Shown in pieces: positions 7,559-15,250 of a stretch of DNA of 64,000 bases. Location: NCBI RefSeq assembly GCF_019645855.1, contig NZ_CP080999.1, positions 1,302,001 to 1,366,000 on the forward strand, given 5' to 3'. Made by a program: the position numbers and the translations under genes. Origin of the DNA: Mycobacterium malmoense. GTDB taxonomy: Bacteria > Actinomycetota > Actinomycetes > Mycobacteriales > Mycobacteriaceae. How positions within the stretch are numbered: position 1 is the first letter of the stretch; each line of letters starts with the position of its first letter. A model generated the notes under the pieces. The model was not told the origin of the DNA. It saw only the letters and a program-made list of their open reading frames with translations, and did not search any database.

Positions 7559-8581
7559 GTGAACAGGCGGATTCTGACCTTGATCGTCGCGCTGGTGCCG
7601 ATTGTGGTTTTCGGCGTGCTGCTCGCGGTGGTGACGGTGCCGTTTGTGTCGCTGGGCCCCGGCCCGACCTTCGACACGCTCGGTGAGGTCGACGGCAAGC
7701 AGGTGGTCGAGATCGAAGGCGCCCTGACCCACCCGACGACGGGTCACCTCAACATGACGACGGTGTCCCAGCGCGACGACCTGACCCTGGGCGAAGCGCT
7801 GACGCTGTGGCTCTCGGGACAGGAGCAGCTGATACCGCGCGACCTCGTCTACCCGCCGGGCAAGTCACGGGAGGACGTCGACAAGGCCAACGACGCCGAT
7901 TTCAAGCAGTCCGAGGACAGCGCCGCCTATGCCGCGCTGGGATATCTGAAGTACTCGCCGGCGGTGACGGTCGCGACGGTCACCGATCCGGGTCCGTCGG
8001 CGGGCAAGCTGAAGGCCGGCGATGCGATCGACGCGGTCAACGGCACCCCGGTGATCAACGTCGGGCAGTTCACCGGACTGCTGAAGAACACCAAACCCGG
8101 TCAGGCGGTGATCATCGACTTTCGGCGCAAAAACGAGCCCGCCGGCGTGGCGCAAATCACGCTGGGCGCCAACAAAGACCGCGACTACGGCTTCATGGGT
8201 GTCGCGGTGCTCGACGCGCCGTGGGCGCCGTTCACCGTCGACTTCAACCTCGCCAACGTCGGCGGGCCGTCTGCCGGGCTGATGTTCAGCCTGGCGGTCG
8301 TCGACAAGCTCACCACCGGTGACTTGGCCGGGTCGAAGTTCATCGCGGGCACCGGCACCATCTCCGTCGACGGCAAGGTGGGCCAGATCGGCGGCATCAC
8401 CCACAAGATGGTCGCCGCCCACGCGGCCGGTGCCACGGTCTTTCTGGTGCCCGCCAAGAACTGCTACGAGGCGGCCTCGGACAATCCGACCGGCTTGCGG
8501 TTGGTGAAGGTCGAGACCCTCAGCCAGACGGTGGACGCGCTGCACGCGATCACTTCGGGGGGTCAGGCGCCCAGTTGCTAG
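7559..8581 (+). CDS. membrane-anchored PDZ/Lon-type serine protease (YlbL family)
   Basis: A 340-residue secreted-side protease with an N-terminal membrane anchor (residues 5-31), a PDZ domain at about 134-205 and a Lon-type catalytic domain at about 225-340. The Ser-Lys dyad is S238 in GGPSAGLMF and K283 in GGITHKMVAA. The order anchor-PDZ-Lon is that of Rv3194c and YlbL. The likely start is the GTG at 7559. It is divergent from the zincin gene and lies 145 bases before the UPF0182 gene on the same strand. The role is probably quality control of exported proteins (family inference). Confidence 0.85.
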   Translation: MNRRILTLIVALVPIVVFGVLLAVVTVPFVSLGPGPTFDTLGEVDGKQVVEIEGALTHPTTGHLNMTTVSQRDDLTLGEALTLWLSGQEQLIPRDLVYPPGKSREDVDKANDADFKQSEDSAAYAALGYLKYSPAVTVATVTDPGPSAGKLKAGDAIDAVNGTPVINVGQFTGLLKNTKPGQAVIIDFRRKNEPAGVAQITLGANKDRDYGFMGVAVLDAPWAPFTVDFNLANVGGPSAGLMFSLAVVDKLTTGDLAGSKFIAGTGTISVDGKVGQIGGITHKMVAAHAAGATVFLVPAKNCYEAASDNPTGLRLVKVETLSQTVDALHAITSGGQAPSC

Positions 8582-8726
8582 CCGGCACGTATCGCGGCGT
8601 GAGGTGCGTACAGTTGTGACCGTCCGGAAAAATCTGTGGCGACCAACGGCAGCCTGCCGGCAACCGGCCGGCAGAACGGCGTCCGGCGAAGCCGGCGCCA
8701 GCCAAATCGATCAGGGAGCGTAGCCA

Positions 8727-11723
8727 GTGGGGATGCGGCCCACCGCAAGGATGCCGAAGCTGACTCGGCGTAGCCGGATTCTGATCCTGATCGCACTGGG
8801 CGTGATCGTTTTGCTGCTCGCCGGTCCGCGACTGATCGACGCCTACGTCGACTGGCTGTGGTTCGGTGAGCTCGGCTACCGCTCGGTGTTCACCACCGTG
8901 CTGGTTACCCGCATCGTGGTCTTCCTGGTCGCCGGTCTGCTGGTCGGCGGCATCGTGTTCGCCGGCCTTGCGTTGGCCTACCGCACCCGCCCGGTATTCG
9001 TCCCGAGCAACAACAACGACCCGGTGGCGCGGTACCGCGCCGTCGTCGTTTCACGCCTGCGGCTGGTGGGCATTGGAATCCCGGCGGCGATCGGCTTGCT
9101 GGCCGGCGTCATCGCGCAGAGCTACTGGGTGCGGGTTCAGCTGTTTTTGCATGGTGGGGACTTCGGCGTCAAGGACCCTCAGTTCGGCAAGGACCTCGGC
9201 TTCTACGCGTTCGACCTACCGTTCTACCGGCTGCTGCTCAGCTACGTGTTCGTGGCGGTGTTCCTGGCCTTCGTGGCAAACCTGTTGGCGCACTACATCT
9301 TCGGCGGCATTCGGCTGTCCGGCCGCACCGGCGCGCTGAGCCGCTCGACGCGGATCCAGCTGGTCTCCCTGGTCGGCCTGCTGGTGCTGCTCAAGGCCGT
9401 TGCCTATTGGCTGGACCGCTACGAGCTGCTGTCGCACACCCGCGGCGGCAAGCCGTTCACCGGTGCCGGGTACACCGACATCAACGCCGTGCTGCCGGCG
9501 AAGCTGATCCTGATGGCGATCGCGCTGATCTGTGCCGCCGCGGTTTTCTCCGCGATCGCCCTGCGGGACTTGCGGATTCCGGCCATCGGCCTGGTCTTGT
9601 TGCTGCTGTCGTCGTTGATCGTGGGTGCCGGCTGGCCGTTGATCGTGGAGCAGATCAGCGTCAAACCCAATGCGGCGCAAAAGGAAAGCGAATACATCGG
9701 CCGCAGCATCACCGCGACACGGCAAGCGTATGGGCTGACGTCCGACGTGGTCACCTATCGCAATTACACCGGCGACGGCCAGGCCACGGCCCAGCAGGTC
9801 GCGGCCGACCGCGCGACCACCTCGAACATCCGGCTGCTCGACCCGACGATCGTCAGCCCGGCATTCACCCAGTTCCAGCAGGGCAAGAACTTCTACTATT
9901 TTCCCGACCAGCTCTCGATCGACCGCTACCTCGACCGCAACGCCGCGTTGCGCGACTACGTCGTCGCGGCCCGTGAGCTCAACCCCGACCGGCTGATCGA
10001 CAACCAGCGTGACTGGATCAACCGGCACACCGTCTACACCCACGGCAACGGATTCATCGCATCGCCGGCCAACACGGTGCGTGGCATCGCCAACGATCCC
10101 AACCAAAACGGTGGCTACCCAGAGTTTTTGGTCAATGTCGTCGGCGCCAACGGCAGCGTGGTATCCGACGGACCGGCGCCGCTGGACCAGCCGCGCATCT
10201 ACTACGGACCCGTCATCTCCAACACGTCCGCCGACTACGCGATCGTCGGACGCAACGGCGCCGACCGGGAATACGACTACGAGACCAGTGCCGAAACCAA
10301 GAACTACACCTACACCGGGCTCGGGGGAGTCCCGATCGGTAGCTGGATATCCCGCAGCGTGTTCGCCGCCAAGTTCGCTGAGCGAAACTTCTTGTTCTCC
10401 AATGTTATTGGTTCCAACAGCAAGATCTTGTTCAACCGCGATCCGGCGCGTCGGGTCGAGGCGGTGGCGCCGTGGCTGACCACCGACAGCGCCGTGTACC
10501 CGGCGATCGTCAACAAGCGACTGGTGTGGATCATCGACGGCTACACCACATTGGACAACTACCCGTACTCCGAGCTCACCTCGCTGGAATCGGCCACCGC
10601 CGACTCCAACGAGGTGGCGTTCAACAAGCTGGCCCCCGACAAGCAGGTCTCCTACATCCGCAATTCGGTGAAGGCCACGGTGGACGCCTACGACGGCACC
10701 GTCACGCTCTACCAGCAGGACGAGCAGGACCCGGTGCTCAAAGCCTGGATGCGGGTCTTCCCCGGCACGGTCAAGCCCAAGGGCGACATCACGCCCGAGC
10801 TCGCCGAACATCTGCGCTATCCCGAAGACCTGTTCAAGGTGCAGCGGATGCTGCTGGCCAAATACCACGTCAACGATCCCGTGACGTTCTTCTCCACCTC
10901 CGATTTCTGGGATGTGCCGCTGGATCCGAATCCCACGGCCAGCAGCTATCAGCCGCCCTATTACATCGTCGCGAAAAACATTGCGAAGAACGACAATTCG
11001 TCCTCGTACCAGCTGACGAGCGCGATGAACAGGTTCAAGCGTGACTATCTGGCCGCCTACATCAGCGCCAGCTCCGATCCGGCGACGTACGGCAAGATCA
11101 CCGTGCTGACCATCCCGGGCCAGGTCAACGGTCCGAAGCTGGCCAACAACGCGATCACCACCGACCCGGCGGTGTCCCAGGACCTCGGTGTGATCGGTCG
11201 CGACAACCAAAACCGCATCCGGTGGGGCAACTTGCTCACCCTGCCGGTGGCCCAGGGTGGGCTGCTCTACGTCGAACCCGTCTATGCCTCCCCGGGCGCC
11301 AGCGACGCCGCCTCGTCGTACCCGCGGCTGATCCGGGTGGCGATGATGTACAACGACAAGATCGGCTACGGCCCCACGGTGGGCGACGCGCTCACCGGGT
11401 TGTTCGGTCCCGGCGCCGGTGCGGCCGCCACGGGGATAGAGCCCACCGAGGCCGGTGTACCCCCCAAGCGGCCCGCGAACCCACCGGCGCCCGCCGCGGC
11501 ACCGGGATCGCCGGTGCCGGCCCCGGTGGCCCCACCGTCGGCCCTGCCGCCCGCTCCGGACGGGTCGGTCACGTTGTCCCCGGCCAAGGCCGCCGCCCTG
11601 CAGGAGATCCAGGCGGCGATCGGCGCGGCGAAAGATGCTCAAAAGAAAGGCGATTTCGCGGCCTACGGCGCGGCGCTGCAGCGCCTCGACGACGCAATCA
11701 CCAAGTACAACAACGCCAAGTAG
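8727..11723 (+). CDS. UPF0182 family large integral membrane protein (Rv3193c-like)
   Basis: A 998-residue membrane protein with about seven hydrophobic segments in the first 330 residues (for example LILIALGVIVLLLAG and IGLVLLLLSSLIVGAGW). A long extracytoplasmic globular domain with YWLDRYELL and GGVPIGSW motifs follows, then a Pro/Ala-rich linker (890-940) and a short charged helix. This is the UPF0182/COG1615 architecture. I use the GTG at 8727; ATGs two and eight codons further in are alternatives. The function is unknown. The gene ends 95 bases before a decayed oxidoreductase fragment. Confidence 0.85.
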   Translation: MGMRPTARMPKLTRRSRILILIALGVIVLLLAGPRLIDAYVDWLWFGELGYRSVFTTVLVTRIVVFLVAGLLVGGIVFAGLALAYRTRPVFVPSNNNDPVARYRAVVVSRLRLVGIGIPAAIGLLAGVIAQSYWVRVQLFLHGGDFGVKDPQFGKDLGFYAFDLPFYRLLLSYVFVAVFLAFVANLLAHYIFGGIRLSGRTGALSRSTRIQLVSLVGLLVLLKAVAYWLDRYELLSHTRGGKPFTGAGYTDINAVLPAKLILMAIALICAAAVFSAIALRDLRIPAIGLVLLLLSSLIVGAGWPLIVEQISVKPNAAQKESEYIGRSITATRQAYGLTSDVVTYRNYTGDGQATAQQVAADRATTSNIRLLDPTIVSPAFTQFQQGKNFYYFPDQLSIDRYLDRNAALRDYVVAARELNPDRLIDNQRDWINRHTVYTHGNGFIASPANTVRGIANDPNQNGGYPEFLVNVVGANGSVVSDGPAPLDQPRIYYGPVISNTSADYAIVGRNGADREYDYETSAETKNYTYTGLGGVPIGSWISRSVFAAKFAERNFLFSNVIGSNSKILFNRDPARRVEAVAPWLTTDSAVYPAIVNKRLVWIIDGYTTLDNYPYSELTSLESATADSNEVAFNKLAPDKQVSYIRNSVKATVDAYDGTVTLYQQDEQDPVLKAWMRVFPGTVKPKGDITPELAEHLRYPEDLFKVQRMLLAKYHVNDPVTFFSTSDFWDVPLDPNPTASSYQPPYYIVAKNIAKNDNSSSYQLTSAMNRFKRDYLAAYISASSDPATYGKITVLTIPGQVNGPKLANNAITTDPAVSQDLGVIGRDNQNRIRWGNLLTLPVAQGGLLYVEPVYASPGASDAASSYPRLIRVAMMYNDKIGYGPTVGDALTGLFGPGAGAAATGIEPTEAGVPPKRPANPPAPAAAPGSPVPAPVAPPSALPPAPDGSVTLSPAKAAALQEIQAAIGAAKDAQKKGDFAAYGAALQRLDDAITKYNNAK

Positions 11724-11818
11724 GTGGGGCGCTTTTTGCCGCGAGCGTGCGTGTTTGTACACCGACACGCCGTAATCGGTGGCATTCTGCGCACCCTCGC
11801 GGCGTGCTTACGCAGTCA

Positions 11819-11987
11819 TCATGCGGCGGGCGACCTCGCGGCCTGCGAGGCGAAAGCGGTGTTGAGATACGCCGTGCGGCCGGTCTCGGGTGATCAGCAG
11901 ACCGGAAAACCCCGCGGCCTGCGTTCGACGGGCCAGGTCACCGACCTTGTTGAGCGCTTGCGGGATCATCATCACGTCGACGTGCAT
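11819..11987 (-). pseudogene. remnant of an LLM-class F420-dependent oxidoreductase (N terminus only, frameshifted)
   Basis: The frame starting at the ATG at 11985-11987 reads MHVDVMMIPQALNKVGDLAR and continues ARRTQAAGFSGLL, the N terminus of luciferase-like F420 oxidoreductases. After LLIT the frame shifts by one base and the neighbouring frame gives ETGRTAYLNTAFASQAA, the next conserved motif, before a TGA at 11819-11821. The remaining 250 or so residues are absent. So this is a 56-codon relic with one frameshift, lying between the UPF0182 gene and the tRNA. The rest of 11724-12185 has no other gene. Confidence 0.7.
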
Positions 11988-12143
11988 GGCCGAACAGTAT
12001 GCCGAAATCCGCGCGTCCACTTCGCCGGCGTCACGCCGGCCTGCTCGGGCGAGCGGACTACCGAGCGGATCAAGGCTTTCCGGTGTGCCCCGCCCCACTG
12101 AATGGGCTAGTCCTGGTGACAAAGAGCCTGGTCAGCGCGCGAT

Positions 12144-12173
12144 TTGGCCGCCGAGACGCGCGTTCGGTAATCT
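12144..12173 (+). promoter_or_regulatory. candidate promoter of the initiator tRNA gene
   Basis: TTGGCC (12144-12149), an 18-bp spacer and TAATCT (12168-12173) place a likely transcription start about 5-7 bases before the tRNA at 12186. The -10 matches the mycobacterial consensus well; the -35 match is weak. Confidence 0.5.
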
Positions 12174-12185
12174 GTCATTTACCAA

Positions 12186-12262
12186 CGCGGGGTGGAGCAG
12201 CTCGGTAGCTCGCTGGGCTCATAACCCAGAGGTCGCAGGTTCGAATCCTGTCCCCGCTACCA
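12186..12262 (+). tRNA. initiator tRNA-fMet (CAT anticodon)
   Basis: A 77-nt cloverleaf starting CGCGGGG and ending GCTACCA. The anticodon loop is CTCATAA with CAT. Three consecutive G:C pairs in the anticodon stem (GGG...CCC around 12215-12226) and an unpaired first position (C1 opposite U72) are the marks of an initiator tRNA. The T-arm is GGTTCGAATCC. The 3' CCA is encoded. The 3' portion is the attachment site of the island that follows. Confidence 0.95.
12217..12260 (+). repeat. left attachment repeat (attL) in the tRNA 3' half
   Basis: These 44 bases are identical to 34610-34653. They run from the anticodon stem to the discriminator and first C of CCA. Upstream the copies differ (gggctc against tagctc), and downstream they diverge after GCTAC. 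This is the signature of tyrosine-recombinase integration into a tRNA gene that rebuilds the gene on the left side. Confidence 0.93.
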
Positions 12263-12266
12263 GCGG

Positions 12267-12302
12267 AAATGGCCCCTCGGAGATCTCTCCGGGGGCCATT
12301 TT
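12267..12302 (+). terminator. tRNA terminator brought in with the island
   Basis: AAATGGCCCC (12267-12276) pairs with GGGGCCATTT (12292-12301). Inside it CGGAGA (12278-12283) pairs with TCTCCG (12286-12291), and T residues follow. It starts five bases after the CCA end and would terminate the tRNA transcript. A diverged copy with the same outer stem is at 23241-23274. Confidence 0.75.
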
Positions 12303-12456
12303 CATGCCTGCTGGGAACACTTTTGGGAACATTCGCAATGCTAAGTAATATTTTTGGACGGATTGGGAGCAGAACCGTCACCGCTTCACGTGCGGTCTCT
12401 ACCGAAGAATGAGCTGAGCGCTACCACCGCTCGCGGAGAAGCTGTCCCCGTGGATG

Positions 12457-12717
12457 TCAATGGCCAGGGAACCCTGACGACTGCAGCGTCCCGAGTTCGG
12501 TATGCGAAAGGTCGCCACTTTCCAGCTTCGACACCCGCGCCTGAGACACTCCCATGAACGCGGCGACGTCAGGCTGCCGAGCGTGACCATGCGCCTTACG
12601 GATGTCAGTGAGTCCCTGTGCCTGGACGGCGTCGTGATTCTCGTTGCGCGCCGGGTCGAAGCGGCCCTGAGCCACGGCGTCGGCCCGGATCTCACTCCAG
12701 TTGCGTGCCATCGTCAT
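12457..12717 (-). CDS. XRE-family antitoxin, HigA-like, probably truncated
   Basis: An 86-residue helix-turn-helix protein; MARNWSEIRADAVAQGRFD is the typical opening of actinobacterial HigA antitoxins, and MGVSQARVSKLESGDL is the HTH. After GTLQS the usual C-terminal segment (an alternating strand that binds the toxin) is missing and the frame ends in SSGFPGH. It overlaps the toxin stop by ATGA (12714-12717), so the two were translationally coupled. With the toxin also truncated the pair is probably inactive. Confidence 0.6.
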   Translation of the reverse strand: MTMARNWSEIRADAVAQGRFDPARNENHDAVQAQGLTDIRKAHGHARQPDVAAFMGVSQARVSKLESGDLSHTELGTLQSSGFPGH

Positions 12718-12917
12718 TCACTCTCCGCCAGCCAGTCCTCGTATCGCCGGTCGGTGACCGGAATCTTCCTGTCATACCAAGCTTTCCAGCTCCCGGCCTT
12801 ATCGCCGCCGAGCAGCAGGATCGCCTGTCGTTGCGGGTCGAAGATAATCAGAATCCGGATACTGGAGCCTGTGGGCCGCAATTCCGTCGTCATCACTCTC
12901 GCCGACGTCGAGACCAA
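12714..12917 (-). pseudogene. HigB/RelE-like toxin, 5' truncated
   Basis: The reading frame carries the C-terminal half of a HigB-type (Gp49-like, RelE superfamily) mRNA interferase: ELRPTGSSIRILIIFDPQRQ followed by AILLLGGDKAGSWKAWYDR. Family members are about 115 residues and begin some 50 residues earlier. Here an in-frame TGA lies ten codons before the first possible start (TTG at 12917) and no homologous N terminus is visible in another frame. The break point abuts the recombinase remnant on the opposite strand, suggesting a deletion or insertion junction near 12920-12950. Confidence 0.65.
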
Positions 12918-12952
12918 ACCCGCTTGAACTGTTGCTCACCTTGCGGAGGTCC

Positions 12953-13407
12953 AAGGTAGATCAGAAAGGCAGCGACCAGGTCGTCGGCATCGCCCACGGC
13001 ACCTTTGCCGAGACCGACCCCTTCGCCGCGCTCGTCGCCTGGAGCACGGTGCGAGACAAGACACTCGGAGCCCTGTTCACCCGGATCTGAGCCAGTTCAG
13101 TCAGCCTCGTACCGTTGTCGGGTCACGTCGTGGCCCGGATGCTCCGTGCCCGAGCCGAAACCGCCGGCTTTGACGGCACCCGGATCATCGCCCAACTCGC
13201 TGCGCGCCGGACACGCACCACCGCTGCGCTGGCCGGGATACTGCTCGACCGCATCGCTGCCCGGGCCCGGCACAGGACCTCACCGTCATCGTCACCTGCT
13301 ACATCCGACCGATGGAAGCGTTCGCGATGATGTTGAGCCAAGAACTCGGATCGTCAACCGGACTCGGGATGTGTCTCCGTATTCGAGAGCTGCTTACGCC
13401 TAGGTAG
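12953..13407 (+). pseudogene. decayed tyrosine recombinase (C-terminal catalytic part, several frameshifts)
   Basis: Three frames together rebuild the end of an actinobacterial tyrosine recombinase. KVDQKGSDQVVGIAHG then TDPFAALVAWSTVRDK and GALFTRI end at a TGA near 13090. VVARMLRARAETAGFDGTRI follows, then NSLRAGHA in another frame, TTAALAGILLDRIAARARH, and finally QDLTVIVTCYIRPMEAFA with the nucleophile Tyr. The box-II motif (H)SLRAGH and the Tyr are in different frames, so the protein is dead. No N-terminal arm is found. It is probably the old integrase of the left element or of an earlier one. Confidence 0.7.
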
Positions 13408-14419
13408 TGGTGACTGTGTTGATCGCATCCTGCAGAGCTCGCACCCGCTCGACCAGCTCGTCGAAGGGCAAGGGATCGTCGAGCATCTCCGCGTCGAGCA
13501 TCTTCTGATAGTCGGCACGGAGGAGCGACAGTCCGGCTTCACCAGGCAACAGTTTGGCCTCACCGCTGAGGCAACGGTCATACTGGGTAGTGCTTGACCT
13601 GAAGAAGCGTTCCTTCACTCGCACGACATCCCGGAGGAGCTCGACATCGAGGAGCGCTGCGCGTCCGATCTCGTGCTCCGCGAGGACGGCGAGGTCGTGC
13701 CAGTGTCTTGAGGTGCGCTCTGCGTTCCTAAACTCGGGCCGGTTGCTCTCGGCATGCGCGAGGGTCACCTTCTCCCAGAAGGTGCGCATCGGTGAGAGAA
13801 CCGAAACCTCGCAGACGGGGAATGCAAAGTTGCTGAACGTGGCGGCCATGTAGGGGACGACGGTATGGGTCTCATTCGGCTCGATCATGTTGCGTCCGCC
13901 GAACTCGATCTTGACGCTCTCGCGGTAGTACGGGTTCCGATCCTCCACGAGGTGTGGGTAATGGACGGTCAGCACCTCGCCGTCCTTCTCTGTTAGGAGC
14001 ATGTCCTCGGATAGGCCCACCTCGGCCATGAGCCCGCGAAGGTGTGGAACCAGCACGTCGATTGAGCGTTCGCACATGAGTCTTCGGAGCGTCTCGTCGT
14101 CGTGGCCGCGTTGTTTGCCGCTCTTCGGCTCATACGGGTCCAGGCCGGGTGCTAGCCCGTTGTGGTCCATGGTCACATCGATGTCTTCGGAGAACCGCGA
14201 GATGGCGTTGAAGATCTTGGAGAGTGACGTGCCACCTTTGAACGCCATCGCTGGCATGCCAGGGCAGCGGAACAACGCGCCCAGGGTCCAGCAGACCCAC
14301 ACGTCCTTCTCCAAGACCGTGGCCGACCGGTTGAGCTCTTCGGAAGCGATCAAGTACGCATCACGCTGGTCCTGTGGCGGGAGAGTGAGAAAGGTTGGCA
14401 GCGCGGCCACTTCGCTCAT
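13400..14419 (-). CDS. abiEii: AbiEii nucleotidyltransferase toxin
   Basis: A 339-residue nucleotidyltransferase of the AbiEii/MenA group, the toxic half of type IV-class AbiE systems that block phage growth by modifying tRNA or a similar target. The catalytic loop is GGTSLSK (62-68) and the metal-binding motif SEDIDV (77-82). The C-terminal half is helical with KERFF and Tyr-rich segments typical of the family. I use the ATG at 14417-14419 (MSEVAALPTF), which overlaps the antitoxin stop as ATGA (14416-14419); a longer reading to 14473 has no support. It appears intact. Confidence 0.88.
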   Translation of the reverse strand: MSEVAALPTFLTLPPQDQRDAYLIASEELNRSATVLEKDVWVCWTLGALFRCPGMPAMAFKGGTSLSKIFNAISRFSEDIDVTMDHNGLAPGLDPYEPKSGKQRGHDDETLRRLMCERSIDVLVPHLRGLMAEVGLSEDMLLTEKDGEVLTVHYPHLVEDRNPYYRESVKIEFGGRNMIEPNETHTVVPYMAATFSNFAFPVCEVSVLSPMRTFWEKVTLAHAESNRPEFRNAERTSRHWHDLAVLAEHEIGRAALLDVELLRDVVRVKERFFRSSTTQYDRCLSGEAKLLPGEAGLSLLRADYQKMLDAEMLDDPLPFDELVERVRALQDAINTVTTT

Positions 14420-15075
14420 GCGGTAAGAGCAGGCTGGGTGCCGGCGGCCTCGTACAGACCGTCGGAAAGCCAAGCAGGCATGGCCGTTGTAGCGGCGGCG
14501 GCCCGGAGGCGAGCGAACTCCTTCTCGCCCAGAGAACTTCGGACTTGGTCAATGATCTCCGGGGTGACTTCGTTCTTGCCCAGGTACAACAAGGCACTCA
14601 GCGCCTCGCCCGCCGGCGTGCCGGCCAACCCCATCTGACTCTGCGCCCTGTGAACCAAGGTCACATCACCGGTGCGGAGCTGGACGCGTCGGCTCCGACC
14701 AGAGGTTGTGTACACCTGCCGCATCGGCACCTGGGTGGTGAGACCGAACCGTCGTGCGGCCTCGGCGCCGTGAACATTCACCCGTGCGCCCGCGGTGCGG
14801 GCGATGGCGGCAACCACCTTCTCTGGCTCCACCGGGACGGTCCGCCCAAGCTTCTCGTTGACTAGCGGACGCGCGTAGAAGCCCCGCGCGACCCGCTCGA
14901 TCTCGCCGCCGCGAGCCATGCGGGACAGAGCCTGGTCAACCGACGCGCGCGGTCCCTGGCTCAGTAACTCTCGTACGCTGAAGGGCTCGCCAGGCGACAT
15001 GCGAGAGATATGGGTGCGCACACGCTCGGCGACGGTTGCTTCAGCCGCTTCACTTTGGTTTCGCACGTTACTCAT
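14416..15075 (-). CDS. abiEi: AbiEi antitoxin/transcriptional repressor
   Basis: A 219-residue DUF6088/AbiEi antitoxin with an N-terminal winged helix (SVRELLSQGPRASVDQALSR, and a wing reading EIERVARGFYARP). It overlaps the toxin by four bases, so the operon is coupled. The start is the ATG at 15073-15075, where an inverted repeat abuts the codon; upstream in-frame starts would read through that operator. AbiEi proteins repress their own promoter through inverted repeats and neutralise the toxin. Confidence 0.87.
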   Translation of the reverse strand: MSNVRNQSEAAEATVAERVRTHISRMSPGEPFSVRELLSQGPRASVDQALSRMARGGEIERVARGFYARPLVNEKLGRTVPVEPEKVVAAIARTAGARVNVHGAEAARRFGLTTQVPMRQVYTTSGRSRRVQLRTGDVTLVHRAQSQMGLAGTPAGEALSALLYLGKNEVTPEIIDQVRSSLGEKEFARLRAAAATTAMPAWLSDGLYEAAGTQPALTA

Positions 15076-15110
15076 GTCAGAAACTGTACCTCTACTTCTG
15101 ACAAATGCAA
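15075..15110 (-). promoter_or_regulatory. abiE promoter and operator (probably leaderless)
   Basis: On the minus strand TTGCAT (15105-15110) and TACAGT (15083-15088) are separated by 16 bases and fit a sigma-A promoter. The expected start of transcription falls at about 15075-15076, the A of the abiEi ATG, so the message is probably leaderless. A perfect 8-bp inverted repeat, TGTCAGAA (15075-15082) and TTCTGACA (15096-15103), flanks the -10 and would serve for autorepression. Confidence 0.6.
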
Positions 15111-15250
15111 GTTGTGTGCGTAAATCTAAAGCACAAGCAGCACTTGGCAGCCGCAGGCTCAAGAGCGCGAGTTCCAGCCTGGTAAGAGTTCCAGCCTGCT
15201 AAGGAGAGTGGTTGGGTCAAACGATTGCGCCTGCCGGCCCTCCGGCCGGG

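Noticed and set aside
9216..11768. An 850-codon minus-strand frame opposite the UPF0182 gene
   Set aside because: The sense frame has clear membrane segments and family motifs, while the antisense is Arg/Val/Gly-rich without any recognisable domain.
12186..12262. Elongator tRNA-Met or tRNA-Ile2 instead of an initiator
   Set aside because: Three G:C pairs in the anticodon stem and the unpaired 1-72 position fit the initiator.
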